A stretch of 64,000 nt of DNA from Candidatus Nanopelagicales bacterium (lineage in GTDB: Bacteria; Actinomycetota; Actinomycetes; S36-B12; GCA-2699445), in the NCBI GenBank assembly GCA_037045355.1, contig JBAOHO010000008.1, positions 124,001 to 188,000 on the forward strand, written 5' to 3'. This document shows positions 52,732 through 60,432 of this stretch, in pieces (the stretch's first letter is position 1; each line of letters starts with the position of its first letter). A program made the translations under genes and the position numbers. The notes below the pieces were generated by a model. The model was not told the DNA's origin. It was given only the letters and a program-made list of their open reading frames with translations, and ran no database searches.

Positions 52732-54991
52732 GGGTCTCGGTGAGGAGGCGCGCATTCCACGAGATGAACACATTCCAGTCGGCCGTCCACACCACCACCG
52801 CCGGGCGTGGGTCCTGGCCTGTTCCCTGCCAGTCCGAGGGCTGGTCCAGCCAGCGATCGATCGCCGCCCGTAGCTGGGCCACCGACTTGTCCGAGCGCAC
52901 GTCCGGCATCGGTGTCTGCGGCACCGGGTCCAAGACGAGGTCGTCCTGAGTCATCTCACCGGTCAACATCTGGTCATCCCATGCCTTGGTGATCCCCCTC
53001 AGGCCGTCACGGACCTCGTGCGATGTCTCCAGCACCGAACCCGTCAGTTCGAGGGGGAAGACCCGGCTTCCCCCTCGCTGAGTGACCGCGTACTCGACTC
53101 CGGGCAGAATGTGCGCGGCGACGTTGATGTGGTTCGCCGCGAGGGCGACCCGGAACCACTTCTGCATAGGGACGGTCTTGGGTGGACGCTGGGCCAGCGA
53201 TAGGTCGTAAGCCTCCTCAGCCCGGTCGAGCGCCCGCGCCGCCCGCAGGTTGGAATCCTCCAACATGTGCAGGTCCACAGCACCCCCGACGATGTAGTCG
53301 ATGGCCATGAGCAAGTGATCGGATGCGGCGGTCATGGCCTCGGTCATTCGCCGGTGCAGCGTCGCCACGACGCCGCGCGGCCACATGACGGCGCTGATGA
53401 GCAGGCTCACGGCGAGCCCTATGGCGACATCGAGCAAGCGGAGTTCGGCCGTCGCCAAGGTGGCGGGGAACATCAAGGAGAACAGCACAATCACCGCGAG
53501 GCTGAATCCAGCTTGCCCCGTGGCCAGCGAGAAGGTCCCTGGCGTGAACGCGCACGCGAACAAGGCGATGGGCAGGAGCGCCCACCATGCGGCGGTGTTG
53601 TCGCCGATCAGTACGATCAACGCCGCACCCAATGTCACTCCGACGGTGGTGCCGAACAGTGCCTGCAGGGCGGTGCGCCCTGTCCCCAGGGCATCGAAGC
53701 GCAAGGCAGTCAGTGTTCCCAGCACGATCCAGAACGAATGCTCGAGCCCGAGAGCCTTGGCCACGCCGACACTGATAGAAAGGGCGATCGCCGCGCGCAG
53801 AGCGTTGCGGAACCACGGTGACTCCCACGAGAGGTTGCGTGTGAGCCGCTCTCCGATGCCTTCGCGGGCGGGGTCCAGTTCCCAGTCCAGGGTTCGGTCG
53901 CGAAATCCGGCATCGGCGGCCAGGCTGGCGCTGGCCAGTTCGGTACTGATGGAACTCAGGCGCAGCGGAAACGCGTCGTCCAGGTGACGCCGGATCGTAC
54001 GTCCTGGCAGATTGCCGCGATGGGCATCACTCCAATCCAGCACCTTGTCGAGGTGGGCGTCTCGCGCAACACGGATTCGCTCGGGGGAGACCGTCGTCTT
54101 GCCGCTGCGCAGGTCCTCGCTTACTCGGTCGAGTTCATTGGCGATGATTCCCGCCAGTGCCGAATCGGCGGAGGCAAGTGAGGGCTGAGGCTCGGCGTCG
54201 TTCGCAGTGAGATCACGCCAGTTCAAGTAGCCGCGCAGTCGCGTGGCGAGATCGACCAGCTGTGCCAACGACCGATCGTTCGTGGTGAGTCCCGCAGGGC
54301 GCAGAAGGTTGCCGTCGTAGCGATCACGCAGGTCCCGCAGATACTCGTCGAACTCGGCAAGGGAGGCGGTGACGCTCTCCGCATCGCGGGCCACCCATCT
54401 GGCTCTGATCGCGGCGGCGGCTGTCACGTAGATCTTCGACAGGCTCCCGGCGAGCCCGCGGGACGGGCGGGCGGGCCAGAGCACCACAGCCGTCACTGCC
54501 GCGGTCAACCCTCCGATCGTCCACGCTGCGACGGCGGGCACAAGATCAGCGGGGGAAGCGCTCGTCACCGCGAGGACGGTTGCGAGGAGCAATGTGGACT
54601 GAGCGGCCGCCAACCGACCGCGCAGAACCGCAGCTAGCCCCAGGGCCATGGCCACCACGAACATGACGATCGCGGCACCGGCGATGGTCTGCCCCAACAG
54701 AATCCCACCGATGAGGATGGGGATCCCTGTGGCCGTGGTGGCCAGATAAGCCAAGAACCGCCCCCGGAGCGGGCCACCGAAGTCGGCGAAGAGCAGCATC
54801 ACCAGACATGCGAAGGCTCCGAACAACTCGACGTTCTCCAGCCACGGAACCAGGCTGAGTGCCACCAGCATCACGGGCACGACGACAGCGACACGGGCCG
54901 CCCGGCGCAGAGCGATCTCGTTGCTCAGCCGCTTGCCGAGATCTTGGAGGTGGGCGGTCACCGGAGGCACATCGGCAGCGTAGTGCGGCAC
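52700..54991 (-). CDS. FUSC-family membrane protein (aromatic acid exporter-like)
   Basis: The 763-residue protein has two blocks of about six helices (residues 30-180 and 400-550), each followed by a long cytoplasmic helical domain, as in FUSC/YccS-type proteins. The second block includes WFRNALRAAIALSISVGVAKALGLEHSFWIVLGTLTALRFDALGTGRTALQALFGTTVGV, the family signature. Members export aromatic acids or other amphipathic compounds. The GTG at 54991 is preceded by a GGGGGTGA stretch. The 3' end overlaps the hydrolase gene on the other strand. Confidence 0.85.
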   Translation of the reverse strand: MPHYAADVPPVTAHLQDLGKRLSNEIALRRAARVAVVVPVMLVALSLVPWLENVELFGAFACLVMLLFADFGGPLRGRFLAYLATTATGIPILIGGILLGQTIAGAAIVMFVVAMALGLAAVLRGRLAAAQSTLLLATVLAVTSASPADLVPAVAAWTIGGLTAAVTAVVLWPARPSRGLAGSLSKIYVTAAAAIRARWVARDAESVTASLAEFDEYLRDLRDRYDGNLLRPAGLTTNDRSLAQLVDLATRLRGYLNWRDLTANDAEPQPSLASADSALAGIIANELDRVSEDLRSGKTTVSPERIRVARDAHLDKVLDWSDAHRGNLPGRTIRRHLDDAFPLRLSSISTELASASLAADAGFRDRTLDWELDPAREGIGERLTRNLSWESPWFRNALRAAIALSISVGVAKALGLEHSFWIVLGTLTALRFDALGTGRTALQALFGTTVGVTLGAALIVLIGDNTAAWWALLPIALFACAFTPGTFSLATGQAGFSLAVIVLFSLMFPATLATAELRLLDVAIGLAVSLLISAVMWPRGVVATLHRRMTEAMTAASDHLLMAIDYIVGGAVDLHMLEDSNLRAARALDRAEEAYDLSLAQRPPKTVPMQKWFRVALAANHINVAAHILPGVEYAVTQRGGSRVFPLELTGSVLETSHEVRDGLRGITKAWDDQMLTGEMTQDDLVLDPVPQTPMPDVRSDKSVAQLRAAIDRWLDQPSDWQGTGQDPRPAVVVWTADWNVFISWNARLLTETLSGSAPAPTR

Positions 54992-55001
54992 ACGTCACCC
55001 C

Positions 55002-55064
55002 CGCCCTCCGAAAGACCACCCCCGCCCTCCGAAAGACCACCCCCGCCCTCCGAAAGACCACCCC
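55002..55064. repeat. 21-bp tandem repeat, three perfect units
   Basis: The unit CGCCCTCCGAAAGACCACCC plus one C is repeated at 55002-55022, 55023-55043 and 55044-55064. It begins 11 bp upstream of the FUSC start codon, so it is in the FUSC promoter or leader region. Confidence 0.85.
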
Positions 55065-55185
55065 GCCCCTGCTCCCGTGCTGCCGTGGGCGATGTCCGCC
55101 GCCCTCGCCGCAACGTCGCACACTCCCCGCCCGGACTCGGTGCCGTTCAGATCACCGAACCGCGAGCCGTTGCAGTCAGGCGCTC

Positions 55186-55245
55186 GGGAATCGGGCACTC
55201 AGGAATCGGGCACTCAGGAATCGGGCACTCGGGAATCGGGCACTC
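55186..55245. repeat. 15-bp tandem repeat, four units
   Basis: GGGAATCGGGCACTC, with first base G or A, is repeated at 55186, 55201, 55216 and 55231, and a partial unit follows. There are no unique spacers, so it is not CRISPR. Confidence 0.85.
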
Positions 55246-55409
55246 GGGAATCAGTTTGTCCTGAAGGTGGTTTCCGCTGACACTATTGCGATGCCCGTCA
55301 AGCCCGCGATGCCCGCAACACCGGCGGTGACCTCGATGACCCTCCAGAATCGGGCGGCGCAGAGCGACTCGATCGCGAGAACGGGTCCGATGGCGAGAAG
55401 GGAGCGACC

Positions 55410-55880
55410 GTGACCGGGATGTGGATCCTCGTGGTGGCGCTTGGCCTTGCCACCGGCTTCGGCTTGTGGCGCAGATGGTCTGATGGACGCATGCGCGACA
55501 CAGTGCCCACTCCCGTGGGAGCTGATGACCCCCCTGCACACGTCGACACGCCCGACCCTGCGCACCACGGTGGCGAAGTGCTGGGGATTGCACAACTCGG
55601 AGTCCCGTTGGGAGAGCGAGCGACACTCGTGCAGTTCTCCTCGGCCTTCTGCCAGCCCTGCCGGGCCACCAGGCTGCTTCTGGCGGATGTCGTGACCGAC
55701 CTTCCCGGTGTGGAACATGTCGAGATCGACGCCGAGCAGCACCTCGATCTGGTGAGGCACCTGGAGATCCGGCGCACACCCACGGTCTTCCTGCTCGACG
55801 CGACCGGCGCCATCCGCAAACGTGCCACCGGCTTGCCGCGCCGGTCCGAGGTTGTCGCCGCGCTCGGTCAAGTCGTGTAA
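55410..55880 (+). CDS. Membrane-anchored thioredoxin-like protein
   Basis: The 156 residues begin with an uncleaved helix (MWILVVALGLATGFGLW). A linker and a thioredoxin domain follow, with the redox motif FSSAFCQPCRATRLLL (CQPC at about 80-83) and the cis-proline strand RRTPTVFLLD. The thioredoxin domain should lie outside the membrane, where it may reduce or oxidise thiols. The GTG has a GGGAG site. It is followed by a DUF4395 gene, a frequent partner. Confidence 0.85.
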   Translation: MTGMWILVVALGLATGFGLWRRWSDGRMRDTVPTPVGADDPPAHVDTPDPAHHGGEVLGIAQLGVPLGERATLVQFSSAFCQPCRATRLLLADVVTDLPGVEHVEIDAEQHLDLVRHLEIRRTPTVFLLDATGAIRKRATGLPRRSEVVAALGQVV

Positions 55881-55903
55881 CTGTGGAGCCTTGGGAGGAC
55901 ACC

Positions 55904-56947
55904 ATGGCGAATGAGGAATCCAGTTCCGGGGATGTGCTAGCAGTCGACGACCCTGAGCGCCAGTCGGCGCAACGAGGCACGGATCATGCCGAGGAGAGCC
56001 GCGAGAACGCCGAATCGAACGTCGGGGAGTCTCTCGCGAAGCCCGCAGGACGCATGATGATCGACCCGCGGGGGCCTCGATTCGGGGCTGCGATCACCGT
56101 TGTCGTCCTGGCCGCCGCCTTGCTGACCATTCCGTCGGTCGCCAGTGTGGCTCTGTTGTTCCTCCAGGCCATCGCTTTCGGGGCCGCTGCCCTGCTCGGA
56201 ATCCAGGCCCAACCGTATGGATGGATCTACCGCAAGGCCGTGGCTCCACGGTTACGTCCGCCCCGTGATCTCGAAGACGCTGCACCGCCGCGCTTCGCGC
56301 AGCAGGTCGGTTTGGTCTTCGTTCTCATCGCACTGGTCGGCCTCGCCCTCAGCGCGCCGGTGGTCGCTCAGATCGCCACTGCGTTCGCTCTTGCTGCCGC
56401 ATTCCTCAACGCTGTCTTCAACTTCTGCCTCGGCTGCGAGATGTACCTGCTGTTCCACCGCGTCCGTTCCCGGCGGGCAGCGCGCGGGCGATCCGCTGTG
56501 TCTGGGGCCGAGGAGTCCGGGGAGGAGGAGTCCGGGGAGGAGGAGTCCGGGGAGGAACCACAGTCAGATCACACAGAGGGTTCGACGAGAGACTCCGCTC
56601 ACAGGACGGAAGAAGGAACCCCCCAGTCGGCGGAAGGAAGTGACGAGACGGCACAAGAAGCCGACGATGCCTCTGCCGCGGGGGACGCAGAAGCCGAAGG
56701 GGACGCAGAAGCCGCAGGGGACGCAGCGGACGAATCGGTCGTCGCCGATGGCGCCGATGGCGCCGATGCGGGAGGTATCGATGTCGAGGCGGACGACACT
56801 GCCGAAACCATTGTCGAAACCACTGCCGAAACCACCCGGGAAGACACCGCAGAAGATGCCGAAGGGACCCTGACCGACCCGGACGCGGATCCGGACCCGG
56901 ACGCGGATCCGGACTCTGTCGCCGAGTCGGGGGCCAAGGCCGGCTGA
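55904..56947 (+). CDS. DUF4395 membrane protein with long acidic repetitive tail
   Basis: The 347 residues start with a polar segment, then IDPRGPRFGAAITVVVLAAALL and three further helices, ending in FNFCLGCEMYLLFHRV with the conserved Cys pair of DUF4395. DUF4395 is thought to work in thiol redox or sulfur handling with a thioredoxin-like partner. From about residue 200 the chain is a disordered Glu/Asp/Ala-rich tail with internal repeats (15-bp units encoding EESGE at about 56509-56560, then EGDAEA and DPDAD types). The ATG at 55904 has a GGGAGG site. Confidence 0.82.
   Translation: MANEESSSGDVLAVDDPERQSAQRGTDHAEESRENAESNVGESLAKPAGRMMIDPRGPRFGAAITVVVLAAALLTIPSVASVALLFLQAIAFGAAALLGIQAQPYGWIYRKAVAPRLRPPRDLEDAAPPRFAQQVGLVFVLIALVGLALSAPVVAQIATAFALAAAFLNAVFNFCLGCEMYLLFHRVRSRRAARGRSAVSGAEESGEEESGEEESGEEPQSDHTEGSTRDSAHRTEEGTPQSAEGSDETAQEADDASAAGDAEAEGDAEAAGDAADESVVADGADGADAGGIDVEADDTAETIVETTAETTREDTAEDAEGTLTDPDADPDPDADPDSVAESGAKAG
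56509..56915 (+). repeat. Coding tandem repeats in the DUF4395 tail
   Basis: A 15-bp unit encoding EESGE recurs three times (about 56509-56560). Later short repeats encode GDAEA (56690-56725), DGADGA (56748-56768), TAETT (56795-56840) and DPDAD (56875-56915). All keep the frame. Confidence 0.65.
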
Positions 56948-56963
56948 TCTCTGAGGTGCCGGG

Positions 56964-57785
56964 TCAACCGCCCTGCGAGAACCCCGGGTAGTAGAGATCG
57001 ACGCACGCCAGTGCGCCCCCGTCAGCACCGTCGGCGAATGCCTGTAGCCGTTCCTCGGGCAGACCGTGGGCATCGGGAGCGTTCCACGGCACACCTTCCG
57101 GGTCAGCGACCGAGACGACAGCGTCGATCGCCTGGTCCACCGCATCGGCACCCAGCAGCCCGCGCTGGTCGGCCCAGGCCGCCCACGAGCCGGCGAAGCA
57201 GTCCGCCTGCAACTCCGACTCGATCGTCAGGGGGAACTGATCCGACAGGCCCAGTCGAGCCTGTGCGCCATGACCGAACTCGTGGGCCAGAACGACGGCG
57301 GTCGCCATATCCCCCTTCTCTTCGTAGAAGGGCAGCATCAGACCAGGTTCATCCCAGGCGATGAAGTCGGACTGGCCGTCGTAGCAGTACACGGCATTCT
57401 CCGGACCCAACTGCTCCGTACCGCACGTCGGGCCGCTGTCCTCGGGCGGGTAGTACGCGATGAACTCGCCCGGAGGAATCCATTCCATCCCGAACTTCCG
57501 CGGCATCGTGCGGGCCCAGTACTCGTTGACGGCCGCCAGTGCGAACTCCATCGACGCGTCGTAGGCCGCGAAGTCGATACCACCGTCGTCGCCGCTGACC
57601 GCCTGCAGTGAGAACGTCTGATCTCCTTGGACCTCAGCGGGGACAGTCCCGGTGCGCTGGCCACCAGGTGGCGTGCTGAACTGTCCGGGACTCGTCGTCG
57701 GGGCCGTGGTTGGTGTCACCGAACTGCACCCGGCGAGCAGGGTCGCCAGGGACAGGCCGACGGCTGTCGCCAGTCGCTTCTTCAT
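56964..57785 (-). CDS. Lipoprotein neutral zinc metallopeptidase
   Basis: The 273 residues have lipobox LLAGC (Cys20) and a zinc protease domain with HEFGH (the HExxH motif at about residue 167), preceded by MATAVVLA. Downstream ESELQADCFAGSWAAWA supplies the third zinc ligand glutamate. This is the YpfJ-like putative neutral zinc metallopeptidase family. The frame extends upstream to 58046. The ATG at 57785 has an AAGGGA site and begins the signal sequence. It converges with the DUF4395 gene across 16 bp. Confidence 0.9.
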   Translation of the reverse strand: MKKRLATAVGLSLATLLAGCSSVTPTTAPTTSPGQFSTPPGGQRTGTVPAEVQGDQTFSLQAVSGDDGGIDFAAYDASMEFALAAVNEYWARTMPRKFGMEWIPPGEFIAYYPPEDSGPTCGTEQLGPENAVYCYDGQSDFIAWDEPGLMLPFYEEKGDMATAVVLAHEFGHGAQARLGLSDQFPLTIESELQADCFAGSWAAWADQRGLLGADAVDQAIDAVVSVADPEGVPWNAPDAHGLPEERLQAFADGADGGALACVDLYYPGFSQGG

Positions 57786-57817
57786 GGTCGTCCCTTTCGA
57801 AGTAACCGATCGTGAGG

Positions 57818-58180
57818 TCAGTAGACCAGTGCCTGCGTGGATCCGCTCGTCACTTCGGCCACGAACGACGCGGTCCCCGCCACCGCGACCCCTGGCAGGA
57901 ACGCATCCGCGGAAAGGCCCCTGCGCGCGGCGCAGGCGGTACACACCGTGACCCTGGCATCGGCCAGCAGTTGGTCCAGGAGATCCTCGAGTGGGGGAGC
58001 GTGGTCGAGGCGGAACTGCGCGGCCCGGCCGGGGACGGCCAGCCAAACGGACTCACCTGTCAACCACAGCGAGGTGGGGATCCCCGACGCCGCTGCGGTG
58101 GCGGCCACGGTGAACGCCTGAGCGCAGCGCTCCGGCTCATCGGAACCTGCAGTCGCCTTCACGACCAGCGAGCGTGTCAC
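57818..58180 (-). CDS. DsrE/DsrF-like family protein
   Basis: The 120-residue protein has the DsrE-like pattern: SLVVKATAGSDEPERCAQAFTVAATAAASG, TSLWLTGESVWLAVPG, and VTVCTACAARRGLSADAFLPGVAVAG with the CxxC. DsrE-fold proteins are linked to sulfur transfer. The GTG has TAGTCT 6 bases upstream and no ribosome site. It may form an operon with the metallopeptidase gene downstream. Confidence 0.8.
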   Translation of the reverse strand: MTRSLVVKATAGSDEPERCAQAFTVAATAAASGIPTSLWLTGESVWLAVPGRAAQFRLDHAPPLEDLLDQLLADARVTVCTACAARRGLSADAFLPGVAVAGTASFVAEVTSGSTQALVY

Positions 58181-58285
58181 ACCTGGAGACTACCGACCGG
58201 GGACCGCTGCGGTCCTGAGCGGAAGTGACTCGGCGGAACACCCGATCTCTCAGCACTCGCGACTCCTCCGTCAGCCAGACGCCGC

Positions 58286-58291
58286 TATCGT
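58286..58291 (+). promoter_or_regulatory. Predicted -10 element for the 32-residue membrane peptide
   Basis: TATCGT lies 6 bases before the GTG at 58298. A minus-strand counterpart TAGTCT (58192-58187) serves the divergent DsrE gene, so both genes of this pair show the same leaderless pattern. Confidence 0.6.
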
Positions 58292-58297
58292 GGGGGC

Positions 58298-58396
58298 GTG
58301 ACGTTGTTCTTCGAAGTACTCCTCGTCGTGGCGTCGGTCGCCATCGTGTGGTTCGCGATCTATGTGCTCCTGCAGCTCTTCAAGGGGCAGAACTGA
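58298..58396 (+). CDS. 32-residue single-span membrane peptide
   Basis: The small frame encodes an almost wholly hydrophobic helix (MTLFFEVLLVVASVAIVWFA as its first 20 residues) and ends KGQN. Its GTG has TATCGT exactly 6 bases upstream. The stop overlaps the nitrobindin start region (CTGA). The helix is neatly framed and the promoter pattern matches neighbours, so it is likely real, though too short to show family membership. It may also couple translation of nitrobindin. Confidence 0.6.
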   Translation: MTLFFEVLLVVASVAIVWFAIYVLLQLFKGQN

Positions 58397-58926
58397 CCGG
58401 GCTCCCTGACCAGATCCTGCCCGTGTCGTGGTTGATCGGGCGGTGGATCGGCGTCGGGACGGGGCAATATCCGACGATCGACGATTTCCGGTTCGGCCAA
58501 GAAGTCCAGTTCTCGTGTGACGGTCGGCCGTTCCTGTCGTACTGGTCACGGTCATGGGAGTTGGATGACGACGGCAACCGGATCCGGCCCACCGGCACCG
58601 AGTCGGGGTTCCTGCGACCCGGTGCCGATCGCACGGTGGAGTTGCTGCTGACGCATCCCACTGGTTTCGTCGAGATCTGGGAAGGTGCCGTCGAGGTGAC
58701 GGGGATGGTCCAGGACCGCATCACGGGCGCGAAACTCGAACTGCGTACCGATGTGGTCGCACGGACCGGTGCCGCCAAACCGTACACGGCCGGACATCGG
58801 TTGTACGGACTGGTGAACGACGAGTTGTTGTGGACGTTCGACATGGCGGCCATGGGACATGAACTGCAGAATCACCTGGCCGCCCGACTGACCCCCATGG
58901 TCGACGACCCCGCGCCCGGTGAGTGA
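58393..58926 (+). CDS. Nitrobindin-like heme-binding beta-barrel protein
   Basis: The 177-residue protein has the nitrobindin (THAP4-like, DUF1794) pattern: SWLIGRWIGVGTGQYPTIDDFRFGQEVQFSCDGRPFLSYWSRSW, then TESGFLRPGADRTVELLLTHPTGFVEIWEG, and ELLWTFDMAAMG. Family members bind ferric heme and react with nitric oxide or peroxynitrite. The start is uncertain. CTG at 58393 overlaps the peptide stop and has GGGG upstream. The next GTG (58423) would cut into the fold. A longer frame from 58225 crosses the peptide gene and is less likely. It overlaps the Fur-family gene by 8 bp. Confidence 0.82.
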   Translation: MTGLPDQILPVSWLIGRWIGVGTGQYPTIDDFRFGQEVQFSCDGRPFLSYWSRSWELDDDGNRIRPTGTESGFLRPGADRTVELLLTHPTGFVEIWEGAVEVTGMVQDRITGAKLELRTDVVARTGAAKPYTAGHRLYGLVNDELLWTFDMAAMGHELQNHLAARLTPMVDDPAPGE

Positions 58927-59344
58927 CGGTCGCTGGCGGGAACGGCTGCGGGCCAGTGGACACCGCATCACCCCGCAGCGAGAAGCTGTGTTGGAGGCAG
59001 TCCGGGGACAGTCGCACCCCACAGCCGAATCCATCCACGAGTCGTTGCAGGCGTCCGATCCGGGGCTGAGTCTCTCGACGGTCTACCGCAACCTGACGGT
59101 GCTCCAAGAGGCCGGGGTGATCACCCACGCCCACTTCGGATCCGGGCCGCCGGTCTACCACTTGGCGGGAACCTCGCCTCACATCCACCTGTCCTGCCTG
59201 GACTGCGGATCGGTCACGAGCGTTGAGACATCTGCTGCGGATGGTTTCGCCGAGGCGGTGGACGCCGAGTCGGGCTTTCGTATCGACCCGACCCACTCGG
59301 CCGTCTACGGCCTGTGCGCCACTTGCGCAGCCCGGGGACAATAA
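58919..59344 (+). CDS. Fur-family metalloregulator
   Basis: The 141 residues have the Fur winged helix (HRITPQREAVLEAVRGQSHPTAESIHESLQ, STVYRNLTVLQEAGVI) and a dimer domain with zinc cysteines in HLSCLDCGSV and GLCATCAARGQ. The pattern fits FurB/Zur or PerR-like proteins. The metal cannot be fixed by sequence alone. Coupling to nitrobindin suggests a heme/iron or oxidative context. The GTG overlaps the nitrobindin stop. Confidence 0.88.
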   Translation: MSDGRWRERLRASGHRITPQREAVLEAVRGQSHPTAESIHESLQASDPGLSLSTVYRNLTVLQEAGVITHAHFGSGPPVYHLAGTSPHIHLSCLDCGSVTSVETSAADGFAEAVDAESGFRIDPTHSAVYGLCATCAARGQ

Positions 59345-59347
59345 ACC

Positions 59348-59419
59348 ATGACCGACCAGGGAACCGTGACCGACCAGGGAACCACCACCGACCAAGGAAC
59401 CACCACCGACCATGCAGTC
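59348..59419 (+). repeat. 18-bp tandem repeat at the ygfZ 5' end
   Basis: Units ATGACCGACCAGGGAACC and GTGACCGACCAGGGAACC differ by one base. Two diverged units follow. The repeat duplicates the start codon itself. Confidence 0.8.
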
Positions 59420-60421
59420 CCCGCTCCCGAGGACTCCCCGGACACCGGCGTCGCGTGGCACTATGGCGATCCCCTACGCGAACAGCGCTGGCTGGCGTCG
59501 GGTGATGCGTTGGTCGACCTGTCTCACCGAGCCGTGGTCACAGTGGCGGGTAACGACCGACTCACCTGGCTGCACGACCTGACCACCGCGTATCTGCTCG
59601 ACCTGAGCCCCGGAGAGTCGCGGTTGACGCTGATCTTGGACCCGCATGGGCGAGTGGAGCAGGAACTGCACCTGGTTGCCGATCACGAATGTGTGTGGCT
59701 CATCGTCGAACGTCGTGCGACGCCGGCGCTGATCGAGTACCTGCGTTCCATGCAGTTCCTACTCCGCGTCGAGGTGCGCGACGTCACCGCCGACCACGCG
59801 GTGGTGGGGTCCATCGGCGACCGGACCGTGCCCGGCCAGATAGTGGCTTGGCATGCCCCGGCGGAGTTCGCTGGGACCGGATCGACTCCCGCCGGGGAGG
59901 ACCGTGGTGGTGATGCGAACAAGTACGTTCCCACCCGGCCCGGACAGTTCGCCGCGGTGGAACACATCGTGCCGCGTTCGACCCTGGTGGAGGCGATGGC
60001 GTCGGCGCCCCATCGCGCGGGCACCTGGGCGTGGGAGGCCCTGCGCGCCGCCGCGGGAGTCCCGCGTGCCGGTATCGATACCGACTCCCGATCGCTGCCC
60101 CACGAGCTCGGCTGGATCGGTCCCGCCGTGCACTTGGCCAAAGGCTGCTACCGGGGTCAAGAGACGGTGGCGCGAACCCACAACATGGGGCGACCACCCC
60201 GTCGCCTGGTGCTCTTGCACCTGGACGGATCGGCCGAGGTTCTTCCCGAGCCCGGTACGCCGGTCCTGGCGGGTGATCGCCAGGTCGGCCGTCTCGGTAC
60301 GGCGGCGCGACACCACGAACTGGGTCCGATCGCGCTCGCTGTCGTCAAGCACAGGGTCGGCCCGGATGAACCTCTCACGGTGGCCGGCGTCGCCGCCGCG
60401 CAGGAGATTGTGGTGGTCTGA
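59348..60421 (+). CDS. ygfZ: YgfZ/GcvT-like folate-binding protein with repeat-encoded N-terminus
   Basis: The 357-residue protein belongs to the folate-dependent YgfZ family, which helps assemble or repair iron-sulfur clusters. The signature KGCYRGQE is at about 265-272, in HLAKGCYRGQETVARTHNMG. The N-terminal folate-binding part has GDALVDLSHRAVVTVAGNDRLTWLHDL. The first 24 residues come from four 18-bp units (59348-59419) encoding TDQGTT. Units 1 and 2 begin with ATG and GTG in frame, so the true start may vary. It follows the Fur gene by 3 bp. Confidence 0.88.
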   Translation: MTDQGTVTDQGTTTDQGTTTDHAVPAPEDSPDTGVAWHYGDPLREQRWLASGDALVDLSHRAVVTVAGNDRLTWLHDLTTAYLLDLSPGESRLTLILDPHGRVEQELHLVADHECVWLIVERRATPALIEYLRSMQFLLRVEVRDVTADHAVVGSIGDRTVPGQIVAWHAPAEFAGTGSTPAGEDRGGDANKYVPTRPGQFAAVEHIVPRSTLVEAMASAPHRAGTWAWEALRAAAGVPRAGIDTDSRSLPHELGWIGPAVHLAKGCYRGQETVARTHNMGRPPRRLVLLHLDGSAEVLPEPGTPVLAGDRQVGRLGTAARHHELGPIALAVVKHRVGPDEPLTVAGVAAAQEIVVV

Positions 60422-60432
60422 CCGGCTCGGTC

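Larger units (their letters stand above)
54992..55409. other. Divergent spacer with two tandem arrays
   Basis: This 418-bp spacer lies between the FUSC gene and the thioredoxin-like gene. It holds three perfect 21-bp units (55002-55064) and four 15-bp units (55186-55245). Frames through it encode only repeat-derived peptides. A 40-codon ATG frame at 55291-55413 ends inside the thioredoxin start and shows no recognisable motif. CACTAT at about 55281-55286 could be a -10 element. Confidence 0.5.

Noticed and set aside
55002..55245. CRISPR-like repeat clusters
   Set aside because: The units are directly adjacent without unique spacers, are 15 or 21 bp, and no cas gene is present.
55291..55413. 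40-codon ATG frame before the thioredoxin-like gene
   Set aside because: No ribosome site, no 6-base -10 pattern and no motif. It may be leader sequence. It remains possible as an upstream peptide.
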